The position numbers and the translations under genes were made by a program. Source: Xiphias gladius (taxonomy: Eukaryota; Chordata; Actinopteri; Istiophoriformes; Xiphiidae). Taken from it: a stretch of DNA of 64,000 nt. The stretch covers positions 21,647,056-21,711,055 of the forward strand of contig NC_053402.1 in the NCBI RefSeq assembly GCF_016859285.1, read 5' to 3'. The notes beneath the pieces were generated by a model. It searched no databases. It was not told the DNA's origin and saw nothing but the letters and a program-made list of their open reading frames with translations. Below, one piece after another: positions 1 to 13,777 of this stretch; position 1 is the first letter of the stretch; each line of letters starts with the position of its first letter.

Positions 1-915
1 TAGCTGATGCCAGATTTCTGTTTTAAAGGGGGTGAAAACATTTTCTGCAAGTTGTTTGTTCTACAAGCAGTTTAAGCAATGATTACCACCAAACTCCTGC
101 AGGTCCCAGTATAAATGTCTGGTTACTGTTTAACTTAGTCCCTTGTGCTACAAATGTTTTTAAAAGGCACATTTATTTCATTAGGTCACGTTTCTTTAAA
201 TATTTAGTAAAGTTTTTTTTTTTTTCCCCGTTTTTTTTGGTCTCTGATCAGTATGTCTTTTACACAAGAGTGTGGAATAGTTCAGCCCATACAAAACATC
301 TCTCCCTGAAAAATATATCAGCTTAAGGCAAACAAATGTCCTGCTTACAAACTGTTTGCAGTGTATATGGGTGGAAGGTATAAACTGTGTGTGCCTGTTC
401 GATAAATGAGCCTCAGCAGGTTTGTGATACGCTGCAGACAGACGGATGTCTACGGCCGTTGTGTTGTCTCTGTTTTTCATATGGCTATGGCCGTCCAAAG
501 TTAACTTTAATTTTGAACTTTTAACTAGCAGAATACTCTTTTGTTCCCTCACAAACAGGAAAACGTGTAAGATATTTCTTGTTGTAATAAAAGCCTTTCA
601 GTACAAACCAACCCAATTTACTACAGGATAAAAAGATGAAAGGAAAAAAAATCAAAGAAGTACATGTAAATATTGTAGAGGTGTTTGTTTCTCGTAGAAA
701 CACGCTGATTCCAAGCTGTAAATATGTTGTTCCTTTTCCTCTCTCCATGAGGAGGAAACATGTACATACCTTCCATTCATTTATTTTTTATTGTTTTTCC
801 TTTTAATTTGATGATTATTTTAATATTATTTGCAATATTTCTCTTGTATTAATGCGTTGGACCCTTTATTAATGGTGCATTAAAATATTTTTTAAATAAA
901 TGAAAACCTTGTTTT
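1..915 (+). other. Probable 3'UTR of an upstream plus-strand gene
   Basis: There is no convincing coding exon here; the short open frames are AT-rich and lack splice or family signatures. A canonical AATAAA lies at 895-900 after a U-rich stretch, which fits the polyadenylation end of a plus-strand transcript entering from the left. The gene cannot be identified from what is visible. An isolated AATAAA in AT-rich DNA is also possible. Confidence 0.3.
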
Positions 916-1899
916 TCTTAAATAACTATCAGTGTCCTACTGTTAGAAATAGAGGTTTAGGATTATGTAGATAATTAGTTTGTGTCTGAAGGATCTTGAC
1001 TGTCGATTGAAGGCTTTTACTTGCTAGATAGAAGGTACAAATCTATAACTATTTGAGTAGAGTCGACCAGAAGTTGTGTGGAGGAAATCAGTGCACCTGC
1101 AACTTTGACATTTCCTGTGCAGACGTGCGAGAGGAAGCATTTGAAAGCTGACCTAAGAAGATTAGTTTTCACAAGTCACCTGATGGCGACAAAGGAAAGG
1201 GAGAGCAGGTAAAGCTCAGGGCAGATGGTGACCTGAAATGAAAAACATTTGTCGGGCCTTTGCTCCGTGTAAGTCATGATTTTGTTAAAATCCACTTCCT
1301 TACCAGAATTGAACTAAGCTCATGACCTCAAATTTTCACCAAACTTGGCAGCTAAATGAAATGCTATTTCCGAATTTCCTCTGAGTTCCGACAAGGCTGG
1401 CTGAAACTGGTAATGGCAGGATATAGTGTGCTAACGTGTGGTGACGTTGCAAACCATTGTGCACGAACACCACAATTCAACAAGGTAGTGTCTTACTGTA
1501 AGAGGGGTGACAGCAATTGTTCACAAATTGATGAAGAACCCTCAATCTTACTGACCTAATATGGTACAATATTGTTCCATGAAAACCCCTGACAGTAGTT
1601 TTTTTCATTTAATGCAGAATGAATTACAGCAATGGGAAGGTAGCATTTTAAAGTTATATAGTAGAGCAAAATGTCTGATCAATTAAAGCAGAACTCCACC
1701 AATTTTACCCATCCAAGTCTATGTTAATTGGGGCTGACGACCACAATTTTGAAAATGAACAAAAAAGTATGGAGGCGTGGAGTTACAGCGAAGTGAGTTT
1801 ACCAGACCCCTGTAGCCCCCTACTTACTTCTGCTTGAGACTAGTGGCCTGAGGCGACATTGGCCACCGGTGGCATAACACATCCAAGTCTCTGACTCAA

Positions 1900-2060
1900 C
1901 TGTCTGTGGTTGAGTTGCATTGCAGGCAATGTAGGCACCACGCACCATGAAATTTTGTACAGACATTCACGGTCCCCAGAAGATAAATTCTAAGCTTTCC
2001 GGCAATTCTAGCATTATCATTGTGAGCATGTTCGCAGCCTCGCAGAGCCTCTAGCGTGGC
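1900..2060 (+). repeat. Degenerate teleost interspersed repeat
   Basis: The text around 1948-1992 (…atgaaattttgtacagaca, then …cacggtccccagaagataaa) follows a very common fish intronic repeat whose usual form reads 'atgaaatttggtacagac' and then 'ggtccccagaggatgaat'. It is recognised from memory, with loose boundaries. A related copy is at 8640-8790. Confidence 0.45.
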
Positions 2061-2594
2061 TGTAGATGGTTAACCTTGTTTAAACCTGCGCATGAGCACA
2101 AACTCCTTCAAGTCATCTGAATGCATGACAGTCCCCAAGGTTTTTGAGCTGACTGTCATCACTATTTCTTTCTTCATAATGTTGACCTACTTCTTGTTTT
2201 CCTGACACAACAAAGACAAGGACTGAACTTTGACCAGTTTTCCGCTGTTCATTTGAACTACTTTAACTACTATTTACTGTCGGGTAGCTTCATCAACAGC
2301 AACGCATCATATTCTATAAGATCATCATATGTCAATGATCATCATGGTCATCAAAAGTCATCTTTTCATGATCTCCAAAAAACAGCCTTGTTTTCAGCTT
2401 TGTGACAATACACTTTCCAGCTAATCCAAGAGGGTTTTTCAGTAGTTTATTTAGAGTTTATCTTAGTTTTTCTTAAGAAGTAGGAGAATTTTCTTAACTC
2501 ACATAGGACCACTTTATCCATCAGTTTAACACAAACACTTAAAATCACCAAATTTGGAGATACATGGATTTCACTAGACAGGAGGGGTATGACA

Positions 2595-2800
2595 AATTAT
2601 AATTTGAAAGTAACTTGTACTTAAAACTGTGAGACAGATGTAGTGTAGTAAAAAGTACAATCTTTGCCTCTGAGATGTAGCGGAGTAGAAGTATAAAGTT
2701 GTGTACAATGGAAATACTCAAATAAAGTACAAGTACCTCAAATTTGTACTTAAGTACAGTACTTGAGTAAATGTACTTGGTTACATTCCACCACTGTTAA
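2595..2800 (-). repeat. Teleost 'cagtggtgga' MITE, terminal fragment
   Basis: The plus strand ends in 'acttgagtaaatgtacttgg' followed by 'ttacattccaccactg' at 2783-2798. This is the reverse complement of the hallmark start 'cagtggtggaa…taactaagtacattta' of an abundant teleost non-autonomous element rich in 'acttaagtac' phrases. Only one end is kept. Related copies are at 32195-32315, 35970-36440 and 40501-41096. Confidence 0.65.
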
Positions 2801-3339
2801 AGAGTAAAATGGGATAACAGCGACACATTACATTACAGCCCGTTTACATCTTCCACTATAGTTACTTTTTAAGTGCCAGTAGGAACCAGTGGCCTGACTT
2901 TCGTGTTAGTACCCGAGTCACGCCGTGAACCACGGGCTGTATTGCACAGCGTTACCCGCAAGTGGGGGAGGCGCCCGCACAGACATAGTGTTTATTTGCA
3001 GTCTTAGTGTTGACCACAAAGTTTAAATGAGTAAAAGTTGAATCTGACGCATCCTAGATTATAGGCTGATCAAATCATAAAGCTTTTAGAGCCTTATAAC
3101 CAGTAACTATAACCTTCAAGTTAATGTAGTGAAATATTTTCCTATGAAATAGTGCAGTGGGATCAAAATAAGGTATTAGACGAGTACAAATACTTCCAAG
3201 CTGAGTTTAACGGTAGGTGCAGCGATGGAGTGAATTTGCTTTCCAGGCACTTTCTGGTAACCCCTGTTCTGACTATGGGCTATCAATAAAGTTGTTAACG
3301 AAAGAAACAAACCAAAAACAAAGGGGGGGGGGCGTGGTT

Positions 3340-3439
3340 CTCTCCTTAAATAGCGTGGCGGGGTGATGACGTACTCAGTGCTCAGGGAGTGAAGTGGCGG
3401 TTGAAGTCTCGCAGCACCGCAGCCTCGCAGCCTCGCATT
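3340..3439 (+). promoter_or_regulatory. hsd3b7: hsd3b7 promoter/5'UTR with TATA-like and CRE-like motifs
   Basis: A TATA-like 'cttaaatag' at about 3345-3353 is followed about 15 bp later by a CRE-like 'tgatgacgtac' (3364-3374) and a GC-rich leader directly before the ATG at 3440. The spacing would fit a TSS near 3375-3385 and a 5'UTR of about 60 nt. The motifs are read directly; their use is inferred. Confidence 0.35.
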
Positions 3440-3656
3440 ATGTCTGAAAGCCGGCGGGGTGTGGTGTATTTGATCACCGGAGGTTGCGGTTTCCTCGGCA
3501 GGCACCTGCTGAGGGTCCTGCTGGAGAAGGAGGACAGACTGGAGGAGGTCCGGGTGTTCGACAAACACACAGACCCCAGTTTAAATGGACTGAGCACAGG
3601 TAAGACCGAGCCGGGGGGGCGTTTGTTCGTGACAGTCATCGGTGCCTTGAGCGTGT

Positions 3657-3688
<32 letters not shown>

Positions 3689-4563
3689 ATTTGGAATCAG
3701 CTTATTTTAACGTGTCATTCCGTGTCGGCACGGTCACACACTTTTTATAGATATGACCCAAGCACTATCTCCTTTCAGGCGAGCCTTTCTCTGTCTTCCT
3801 AGTACGTGCTCTTCTGTAGAGCTCTTGCTTGAATTTTATCTCAGCCCCTACGGTTCTTTCAGAACATCCAGCAGCTGGTTGAAGGGGACTGTAATGTCAA
3901 CTTTTTAAAAACGTGACTGATTCCTGATGATCTAAGGAGCAGGGATGAAACATGACTCGGTGCATGTTTTGTGATGTAAATTCAAAGCTGTCCTTGCATT
4001 TCTCTCTACTTGAAGTTTTCCTTTTATAGCCCTATATTACTTTGTGTTACTGATTATTATTAATACATAGACCTCCTGTGCAATATATAACTGTATACTA
4101 CAGAGTTGCAGTATGGTTCTATTGAGTTTTATCGAGTTTACTATTCCCATCTCTTCAGTGAAAATGGTATACACTGCTGAAGGTAAGTTCATTTGCTTTT
4201 AGTCAGTATGTAAGAAGCACTTGTTCACGATCTAAATGAAACACCAGGGGTGTAAATAGTATGTGTAACTAGAATAATAGAATTTTTTATTAGTTGTTTT
4301 TTTTTTGTTTTTTTGTGAGAGACAGTGTCAGGGCGTTTAAGTACAGGTGAAATCTGCTTGGAAAAAATAACAGCGTAGCCCGACATTCATTTCCATCAAA
4401 TGCTGTGTGGTCACAGGTTTAGCCTGCGGTGATGACAACTGCACTGTGAATCCAGGAAAACCTCCTCCCATACTGTTCCTGTGAGAGGATGCAGATGTAA
4501 CTTGTCATTATGCACTTTGCAAATGCTTTCATGTCACGTAGGTTATATGGAAACAGAACAAAG

Positions 4564-4627
<64 letters not shown>

Positions 4628-7600
4628 CCTTGGAGGTGTGATCAGAGGTTCATATCTGATTCTGTCGTTTATTCTTTAATTCTGACAAAAAAACGCACAA
4701 ATTAAATGAGCCAAAAGCTAAGCAATGATTTTCCGTGGTGAGAAGGCATGTAGTAAGTTATATAGATGCAGTAAAATACATTTAACATTTAGCCTAACAG
4801 TAGGCCTTTGTGAGGAATGCACCCAACCACAAATGATGCCCTTATCCCACTGCGGGGAAACGCTTTGTTCGGCCTCCATTATTTATTGTAAGACACACCT
4901 TAGAAAAGCTGTTGTTGCGGTGCATTCTGGGTCCCTGAGAGATCAGCTAATAAAGAGGGTTCAGTCTCCGTAAGGTAACACCCATTAAAGGCCTCACAGC
5001 CAGAAGAAAATGAGATGTGTGACTGTGTGGTTGTTACATCTTTCCACTAATTTGAATTTGACAAAGAGTTAAAACATCTCCCTTCTGATTAGAAAAGTCC
5101 AGTCCCTTTTAAAATGTCAACTGCAAGACTTCTTTCATCAGCTATCAGCTTTAAAAGGACAGTGCATGAGAGCTAAGATAAACCACTGGTACATTACCTT
5201 ATATGATAACTAGACATCATGAATTCCCCCAAAAACTTTGTCTAGTGTGGGGGACAGCTGGGCATGATAATAAAGTATACTATGAAAAGTTTTTGCATTA
5301 TTGTCTACCAAGGAAGCAATCTCTCTTGTTGCTTTAGGCAGTTGTGAGCCTAAAACAACAACTCAGTCGCATATCACTAAGACTTGTTGGCTTTTTGCAT
5401 CAGTAAGAAGAAATACCTTAATGTGTCAGATTTTTATTTCACTGGTTTTAGCTAAAAAATACATTTTCTTGCCTGTTTTTTTTTTTTTTAAATCTAATGG
5501 TTTCTCAGTAAAATATCCAGAAAATGTACGGTATCACAATGTAAAAAATTGAGCTGTAGGTTTTGTTTTCAGTATACACAGTTACACCTATCATCACCAA
5601 AGAAGAATTGTAGAAAGATGATCCTGATTATTTGAAAATATGAAACAAATCACACAAATCATTTCTTCAAACAGCATAGTTGTTGGAGCAAGGCAGTGTT
5701 CCGCCAAATGAATTTGAATCCTTGGTAGGGCTCTTAGGAAAACAGTTATACATACACATACAGCGCCATATTTTGACTTTGTGTCTTCCTGTTCTTCCCT
5801 CAGAGCGGACAAAGGTGGTGGTCATTCAGGGGGATATCACAGACTACAGCAGTGTGTTAGAGGCCTCTCGTGGGGCTGACGTCGTCATCCACACAGCCAG
5901 CTTGGTGGACGTTTGGCACAGAGTCCCAGAAGCTGTCATCTACTCGGTCAACGTCACAGGTTAGACCTAGAGCGAGTGATGATCAAAATGATAACAGGGA
6001 AATGGGAGGGGGAGGAAGCATCCTTGGGTTGAGTTTATGAATGATTTATTGTGGGAAATCACTAATACAGAGGAAATCCACGTCCTATCCTGCCCAGGAT
6101 TTCGAAGAAATTAGACTGCCACGTTCATATCTTTTTCTTTTTTTTTATTGAAAACTGAGATGGCCCGTTTCTGGTTTGATCATGATACTTAAACCTGGGT
6201 AAGGGTTGGTGAGTTAACTTAAAGTTCTGATTCATCACTTTGCCTTTCATTGAAAAAGTGTTTACTCATCCCACTTCAAACTCTTGAACCTTATTAGGGA
6301 AGGTTTCAGTGGTGAGATCAAGTTTCACACAGTTGTATCAATGCTGTCTGAGAGGCTTTTTTTTTCTTTCTTTCTTTCTTTTTTTTTTTTTCTCACCTTG
6401 ACAAGAATTTGGCTGTAAGGGAAATTTATTTTGACATTAAAATGGTCCAATGCAAAGAAGTTGACTTGAGTTATAGGCGGCATTAAGACAACATATCAGT
6501 ACTAGCCTCATCATGGATTGAGCAAGGAGCTTCCGAACGACGCCCCAAAATTATCTTCCCTTTGTGAACCTGGCAAAACAGTAGTTGTTTTGCCATTTAC
6601 TCTACACCAGTAACTATAACTAAATATGGTCAACGGAAGACTTGTAGGTTATATCTTGTTGGAGCTTGTGATATGGTGTATCGCTTGTGTTGAATTGTAG
6701 AGATTTTTGTGTTGGTGGCTAAGTCAGAGAGACATAGGGTGCATTTGTTTTTTTGTATGTGTCATGAACAGAGTTTGTGTTTGCTGGCGGGTGTTTTGCC
6801 CGAGTTGTGCCTGGGTGTCACACAAATAAAAACTGGCTGTTAAAATCTGATTTTAATAAAGTAGCAAATCAGCTGCTTAAACAGTATCATTGCCAGGTAT
6901 AATGCAGTCACATATAACATTAACAAAAATTCAAACAGCCTAAAATGACCAATGAGTTGTATCAAACACTGAAAAAATGAATATTATAAGGTTTATAAAG
7001 GAAGTATTTGTGCAGGGCTGTTGTACTTGACTAAATGATATTATCTAGGTGTTCTTGTTATTGTGTTCTTGTTATTGTTGCTGCCTTCTTGTGTTGTCAA
7101 ACATACTGGATTGTGACAATTGGTAGAAGACACTTGAACTACCTGATTAAGTCAAATTTTACATGCTGCCCAAGATGCCAAGGTTATTTGGCATTCAAAT
7201 GCTGAAAGAGAAGTGACGCACATAGGCATCCTGTAAATGACTATTTTTAGCCAATACATCTAAACATCGGATACAAGCCTGACTACAATAAATAACCCCC
7301 ATTCTTTCTGCGGTTTATCACAAGGAAAGGTCTGTACTACTTTGGCTTCAGACATTAGGAAATCTGTCCTTATGAGGGGCACCTGACCACAGCAAACACC
7401 TCATTGCTGATAACCAAAAGGGCCAAAAGGGATTATGTTGGTTAAGTTGTTGATGTTTTTTTGTTTTTTTTGTTTTGTTCTTTTTGCACCACGACGTTTA
7501 GATTGTTTAGTTTACAGTTTTGTTCCTACCGAAGACGCAAAACTGATCACCAATATATAGTTTCATTTTATAAAAAGGCTAAGTATTTTCCTTAAACAGC

Positions 7601-10600
7601 TGGTCACTGTAGTTTTTAGCAAGCATGACTCAAAGAGGAAGAAATTGCCATTTGTTGGGGACTATTTTTGGTTCTCGAGGGAGTATTTTGAGAAGCAGGA
7701 CGGTGTGCATGTGGGATTGACTCAAAATATACTACTGTGGTTGCTTTCATGGCAATAAAGAAACATGTCATCCAGTACAATGATGTGACTCATTGATTTG
7801 TTTTTTGTACAACAATGGAGATCTTGGGTACAAAAGGATAAGATATATATATCAGGCTTTGGATACGCAAACAATGCTTATTAGTCAATCAGTTCATGGT
7901 TGGATTTGGTTATTTGATCGGACTTGTATGAGGAAAAACAGAAAATACTTCCAGCCGTATCCTTTCTGTGTTCAGGAAATTGTGTGGCTTATTTGTTTGA
8001 ATTCCTGAAATTTCTTTTCTGTCTGGCCATGAGCTGTGAGAGGAAAACATAATATGTAAATGATACATAATTAACACATAACTGACCTGTTTCACGCAAG
8101 GGAATCGGGTGGATCAGGCTAGATTTCACCAGCTGGTAAGCATTACAAGAATTCAACACTTTTTTCCCCCCTGTGTTACTCTCAAAGGAGTTGCATACCT
8201 TGATAACTGCATGTTTGCACTGCTAATTCCCTCCTCTTCAACTGCAGGGACAAAACTCACACCTCTTCCCAGAATTGGTACAAATTGCAGTTGCGACACA
8301 CTTAACTCAGTATAAGAGTTGAAAACATTATACTGTACCTAGATACCAGTTAGAATATACTTTACTGATGACATACACGAATCTGTGTTTTCTGGCCTTT
8401 AGCTAGAGTACGTACTGGATATTTAAACTCCCCGTGAGCCCGTGTGCTGCCTCAGATCTACAGTCACGACACTCCTGAAGACAGAAGGTGTCTGAGTAAC
8501 CATCAGAGCCCCCAGTCACTGAAGTGCACCTGCAAGAGCACTTTTCTTTTTCAAACCAGAAGTCAGCGTTAATGAGCACTTTAATGAGGGCTTTTTGTAG
8601 CTGCAATTCAGTCATGTTGATTCATTCATTCCTTGGTTCATGGCTCTAGGGATGGCAATGTCGGTCAGTTGACCCACCAATTTTTTCCACACTGAAATAG
8701 TTCAACAGCTATTAGATGGATTGCCTTGAAAAATGAAAAAATGACATCCATGGTCAGCATAGGATTTATGAGTCTAAAAAGTCTAAATATGGAAAGCTGC
8801 AGAGACCTTCAAACGTTTTAAATGTAACATTCAGAGGTCTTACTTCCTCACCTTGCAGTGAGCATTCTTTATACTGAATGTCCACTAATAAAGACCAGGT
8901 TTTAGTGGAGCAAAGAAAAACATGTTTTCAAGATAACACGTGGCCTCTTTTAAACTAATATCCTGTTGATCATCTCTTACTGTTCATTATATAGTTTTCC
9001 GTCCTCTACATCATGTTACAGCTTTCATTTTGACTCTTAAATTTATCTTAAATTCAGTTGTAAATTCAGCTGTCTGAGTACATACCGGATTCTGAAGAAA
9101 TGCAGCTGTATTAAAGCCAGTCATGTGGCTTTGGCAGATTGAGGAAAAATATGTTACCCAATAAAATTAAGTCTGCTAAACTAAGCAGCCTCCATCTCTT
9201 AAATGACAATGTCTTCTCTCTTCTCCTCAGGAACGGAGAATGTGATCAATGCCTGTGTGGAGATTGGTATCCAGTGCCTGGTCTACACCAGCAGCATGGA
9301 AGTGATTGGTCCCAACGTCGACGGAGACCCCTTTATCAGGTGGAGTGAAATAAGATATTATTCTGTTTTGTTTCTGAGATCTGTTCAGTTTTATTTTGCT
9401 AACCAAGTGAGCGAGTGTTTTCCTCACCGAGCCAACGGGTTTGTTATTTACACTCCCATTTTGAGAAATGCTTTGGCTCTTTCTGTTATGTTTCTTTGGT
9501 CACTACCTTGAATAAAGTTTCTGCCCTTGAGTGCACCATCATGGAAAACATGAGGCCCGCACAGAAACAATATGACTGGGTGGAGACAAAGGCGGGTTTT
9601 AAACTTCTTATGGTATAATCTGCAATGAGAGAGACACTGAACAGGAGCCATTGTCCACATTCAGGGTCACTTTTTATCCGTCATGTGACTTTGACCTGAT
9701 GTTTTCCCTCTATAATGTGATGCATGAGAATGTCTGGTATTTCAAACATGCTATGTAATGGTGGTACAGCCACAGATAGTGCCGTGTCTGCAGCTTTAAC
9801 TCCAAACACGCTTTTGCCAGGTCTCATGATATTATGTAAAAACGGTCCTGATGCTAAGTGTCAGTTATTAAGCAGATAATGATAATTGTGCAAAGATAAA
9901 ATTAAATGACAAACAGAATCAGAACTGATAATATATAACCATTGTCTACCACTGTTTTTGCTTGTTTTAGTCAATTTACTACAAATACTTTACATTTATT
10001 TTAATGTCAAATCTTTTTAACTTACACCACCAGGTTGTTTTTGCTGCTCTTGCTTATTGGAACACAGACAGAAGCACTGAAGAGTTTAAAGATTCAGTTT
10101 GTCATTTTCCGAAGCAGTGGAAAAACTCAAAAATGTTCAAAGCTAAAAGAGAGGCACTGGGGGGGTGAGAAGATTTCGTCATTGCAGCTGCAACGAGAGA
10201 AGACCCAAGTGTGGCACACCCATAAGGCATGTGACGTGAAAGCTACACTTGCCTTTTTGCCCAAAGGATTGACGCCTTTCTCATAGTCTCGTTGTCCCGG
10301 TACACGCTGTCTGTTAGCTTTTCCACAGCGTCCATGTTGTCAACCCTCCAGCTGTATGTGGGCCTCCTTTTGGTTGCTAGCTCTCATCTAATCTCTTTAA
10401 TCCTCGTCCCGCTCTTTCGAGTGGGGAACGCTGATTGACGGATGAAATCTGGCTTTCAGTGAGGGGGTTTCACCTGGGCAATTAAGAGGGACACACTACA
10501 ACACCAATGGGAAATCAAACTAAAACAACACGCAATCAAAATAAAGTCTAAAGTTCTAAAATTTTAAATAATATTTTAGATGTTCACATCAAAGATAGTG

Positions 10601-13600
10601 TTTTTGCTCCTATTTGTCTAGCTTAGGGTTCGTCTGTTTGCTAAATAGCAGTATATCTCTAAAACTCTAACAGATTACAATTGTATTTGTTGGAAATGAG
10701 CTATTGCCAAGGAACAATTGTTTAGTTTTAGGTGTAGATCTAGTAATCTTACAAAGTAAATCTTAATGTAGCAAAAAAGGATTTTTCACTATTCCTTCAT
10801 AATTGTCTAGCACAGTTATCACATAATTGTCTTACAATACAATTACTAGCAGATCTAAATCCAGATGCAGATAATAAAATAATTCTTTTAGGCCCTTGGT
10901 TGTCATTAGTAGAGGTATGTACTCTGAGTGCTTTCTAGTTAAAGGGTTTTCCTACTTCCCTTCAGCAAAACCAGTCATATCCTTATGAAGGAGGAGGCGA
11001 TGTGGTTTATGAATGCCAAAAGTAGGAGATAAAAAAATCCGTGCGTGTGTTTGGAACTTGGTACTTCTTTGGGACCTTTTGCGGTATATTCACCATCCGC
11101 CTTGGGACCAGTACTCCTCATGATGACCAAAGTCTAGTCCTAATGAGCCAAAATGTCATTTCTGAGCTCCTGGTTAATGACTGAAGTTAGAGTTAAGCTG
11201 ACCAAAATGAGTGGCTTACAATGCAATGTCCTAATAAGGATAACTGTGCAAACCTTGTGTGTGTTTATACCTGTACCTCAGATCAATATTTGCCAATCTC
11301 TCTCTGTTCAAATCTGACGATTATGTCACAATATAAGAAGGAACCTTTTGTATTCTCTTGCTGGAAAAACTGGCTCTGCTCCCAGGCACTTCAAACAAGT
11401 GTGTTCTTTTTATCTTTTTCCTTCCAACACTTTTTCTCTCTCGTCGTCCGTTTGGCCTTTTTTAGAGAACATTCCTCTCATACGTTTGAATAAGGTCAAG
11501 AAAACACCAACTTTGTGCCCCATCCTGAATACTTCCTGACTGTTTTGTTTGTTTTTCTCTTTCTACAGAGGCAATGAAGACACACCTTACCATGTGAGAC
11601 ACACTATGGCCTATCCGAAGAGCAAGGCAAAGGCAGAGAAAATTGTGCTTGAAGCTAATGGCACAAAGGTAATTTATGTTTTACAATATTCACTTCACAG
11701 ATAAATGGTTATGAAGTCTGCTGCGTTCATTGTTAAGCAAATCTATAAGCTCACAGTTTTATCCGTTTACATTTACATTCTTTAGAGTGGTAACATTTTT
11801 CCAACCAAATCACAGTGTTGCAGATTTATTAAAAGCACATTGTAGGTGTTGACTACAATTTACAGACACAATGACACAACTAAAAATTCTTAAGATTATC
11901 TTAACCTTTTAGAGTGGTTAACACATTCACTAAGGACCTTGGTTTTGTTACTCATATGCCTGGTTGGACTCCAGCCTGGAAAAAACACTGAGGAATTTCT
12001 TGTGCAACTATGCCGCAAAATACCAGATCATCCTCATATGACTTTGCTATGTAATCACTTTTGCTGTTGACAGTTCAAATTCACAAAATTTAACCTTTTA
12101 TCCCCACTGACTACATGTTTTTAAGTTCTGTTGCCCCCCCCCGTCTGATTCCTTACACTGGATTCTGGTTTTTTGTCTCCTTTGCAGTTAAAAGGTGGAA
12201 AGTGTTTATACACATGCTCTCTGAGGCCGACAGGGATCTACGGTGAGGGGCATGAGCTAATAAAGGACTTCTACAAACTGGGTGTCGAAAGGGGAGGGTT
12301 AATTATTGGAGGTGTCCCAGCTAGCACCGAACATGGGCGGGTGTATGCAGGTGAGTCATCACCAAAATTTTAGACCTCAGGGAATTCTTCCAAAACAACT
12401 CTTGTTCAGTTTTTTTAACTCTGAAAGCGAGACAACCAGACTGCGAGGTAGAACCTGATGAAAGCCTAGCATGATGACATATGTATAGACCAGGACTGGA
12501 AGCAGAAATAACACCGTCATGCAGCCACTTCGTCTGCAATTCACAGGAAGTCTGAATGTCTTTTACAGTACTTCCAGTTCAGGCCATAATAAAAAAACCT
12601 TTTTGATGATTTCTCAAGCTGACTCTTCAATAACTACTAATGAGTTAAAAGCACAGATACTAACACATCAAAGATGGACAGATGGTACAAAATGTTGCAC
12701 AATAGGGGTAGTCAGATCCAGATTTCTTGGTTGTGATAACAGTGAACAGTATCAGACAGCATCTATCTATGCACCACAATAAACACACTGAATACTGTCC
12801 TGCCCAATGAGATAATGACATTTTTAATCAGTTTCAGCATCCTGGTTTCAGTGCTGATGAGTCTCAGTGTTGCTTATGACCAAATTGGTAAACGCCCTTT
12901 TTACATTTGACCTTGAAGAGCCTACAGCCTACATGCATTGGTGGTTGTTTGAGGCAGACTCAATAGATTATTGGAATTACAGTATGCATTAAAATTCTAC
13001 AGGTTGTCTACTGGACTTAATGTAAAAATGCTCTACAGTCAATAAATATTGAGGATGCAAGTCCACTATTATTACATTACACACTGTAGATCTTTGTAGA
13101 TAGCTGTAGCATGCGCTCAGCTGACGTTAACGATGATATCGGTGTAATGTGGTCAGAGATGTGAGCAACAAAGCACATTTACTCAAACAATTCTGAAGTA
13201 CTGGTGCTTATCTTAGTAACTCCAGAATGATGAATCATTCTTCAGACTGATTATTTTTCTTTTTAGCACTCAAGGACATTTTACTCCATTTTGTTCAGTA
13301 TTTCTATTAAAGTAGACGTTCATTTCCTCCATCATTCAATCTGATATTTCCTTGTTTGTGTTGCTAGGCAACGTGGCATGGATGCATATACTTGCTGCCC
13401 GAGCCCTGAGAGAGTGCCCACAGACGGTCGGAGGTGAGGCTTTCTTCTGCTACGATGACTCACCGTACAAGAGCTACGAGGATTTCAACATGATGTTCCT
13501 CTCCACATTTAACTTCCGAAGGGTCCGCATGCCCGCACTGGTGCTCTGGTTCCTGGCCATGGTTAATGACCTGCTCCGCTGGATACTGAGCCCCGTGTAT

Positions 13601-13777
13601 AACTACACACCGTTGCTGAACCGTTACACCTTGGCCGTGGCCAGTACCTCCTTCACAGTGGGCACAGACAAAGCTCTACGTTACTTCCAGTACCGCCCCC
13701 TGTTTGACTGGGATCAGTGTCGAGCCCGCACACAGAAATGGGTTGACACATTCCCTCTAGATCTCAAAGACTCATAA
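3440..13777 (+). CDS. hsd3b7: 3-beta-hydroxysteroid dehydrogenase type 7 (C27 3β-HSD)
   Basis: Six coding exons join in frame to 365 aa: 3440-3599, 5804-5959, 9231-9339, 11569-11668, 12188-12350 and 13368-13777. All have GT-AG boundaries. Family role: an ER-membrane NAD-dependent enzyme that oxidises the 3β-hydroxyl of 7α-hydroxylated sterols and shifts the double bond Δ5 to Δ4, early in bile-acid synthesis. Seen: an N-terminal Rossmann motif TGGCGFLG (about residues 13-20); an acidic 'DKHTD' after β2; 'HTASLVDVW' near the cofactor pocket; the catalytic pair in YPKSK (Tyr157, Lys161; codons at 11612-11626); 'RPTGIYG' in the extended-SDR core; and a hydrophobic segment at about 284-303 that could anchor the membrane. 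Length matches human HSD3B7 (369 aa). The start lies within a GC-rich leader. Type 7, rather than the steroidogenic 3β-HSDs, is chosen partly because tbc1d10b follows (16p11.2 synteny). Confidence 0.93.
3660..3687 (+). repeat. Poly(A) tract in hsd3b7 intron 1
   Basis: An uninterrupted run of about 26 A sits some 60 bp after the exon 1 donor. No attached SINE body was recognised upstream of it. Confidence 0.8.
4566..4625 (+). repeat. (GT)30 microsatellite, hsd3b7 intron 1
   Basis: A perfect GT dinucleotide run of about 60 bp, with no interruption. It is potentially polymorphic and able to adopt Z-DNA. Shorter GT runs occur elsewhere, for example at 15481-15500. Confidence 0.95.
5960..9230 (+). 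other. hsd3b7: hsd3b7 intron 2 (3.3 kb)
   Basis: Bounded by a 'gttaga' donor at 5960 and a 'ctcctcag' acceptor ending at 9230. It contains pyrimidine-rich tracts (about 6357-6394) and a degenerate teleost repeat at 8640-8790. I saw no embedded gene; the small open frames are unsupported. Confidence 0.6.
8640..8790 (+). repeat. Degenerate teleost interspersed repeat in hsd3b7 intron 2
   Basis: 'gatggcaatgtcggtcagtt' followed by 'gacccaccaa' and 'ctattagatggattgccttg' matches a repeat I recall as abundant in percomorph introns (usual wording 'caacccaccactttggtcca', then 'ctattggatggattgccatg'). Boundaries are approximate. The family name is not assigned. Confidence 0.5.

Larger units (their letters stand above)
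916..3300. other. Intergenic DNA with decayed interspersed repeats
   Basis: No gene is seen. About 1685-2060 resembles widespread degenerate teleost repeat sequence, including a phrase at 1948-1992 about a 'catgaaattttgtacagac' segment that I recall from many fish introns. A segment related to it appears at 8640-8790. 2595-2800 is a MITE fragment, listed separately. Confidence 0.45.

Noticed and set aside
2290-2375. Repeated 'gatcatcat' words
   Set aside because: Irregular spacing and low complexity; fits a decayed repeat or chance.
3176-3639. Minus-strand open frames opposite hsd3b7 exon 1
   Set aside because: They are reverse-strand shadows of a GC-rich exon, with low-complexity translations and no family match.
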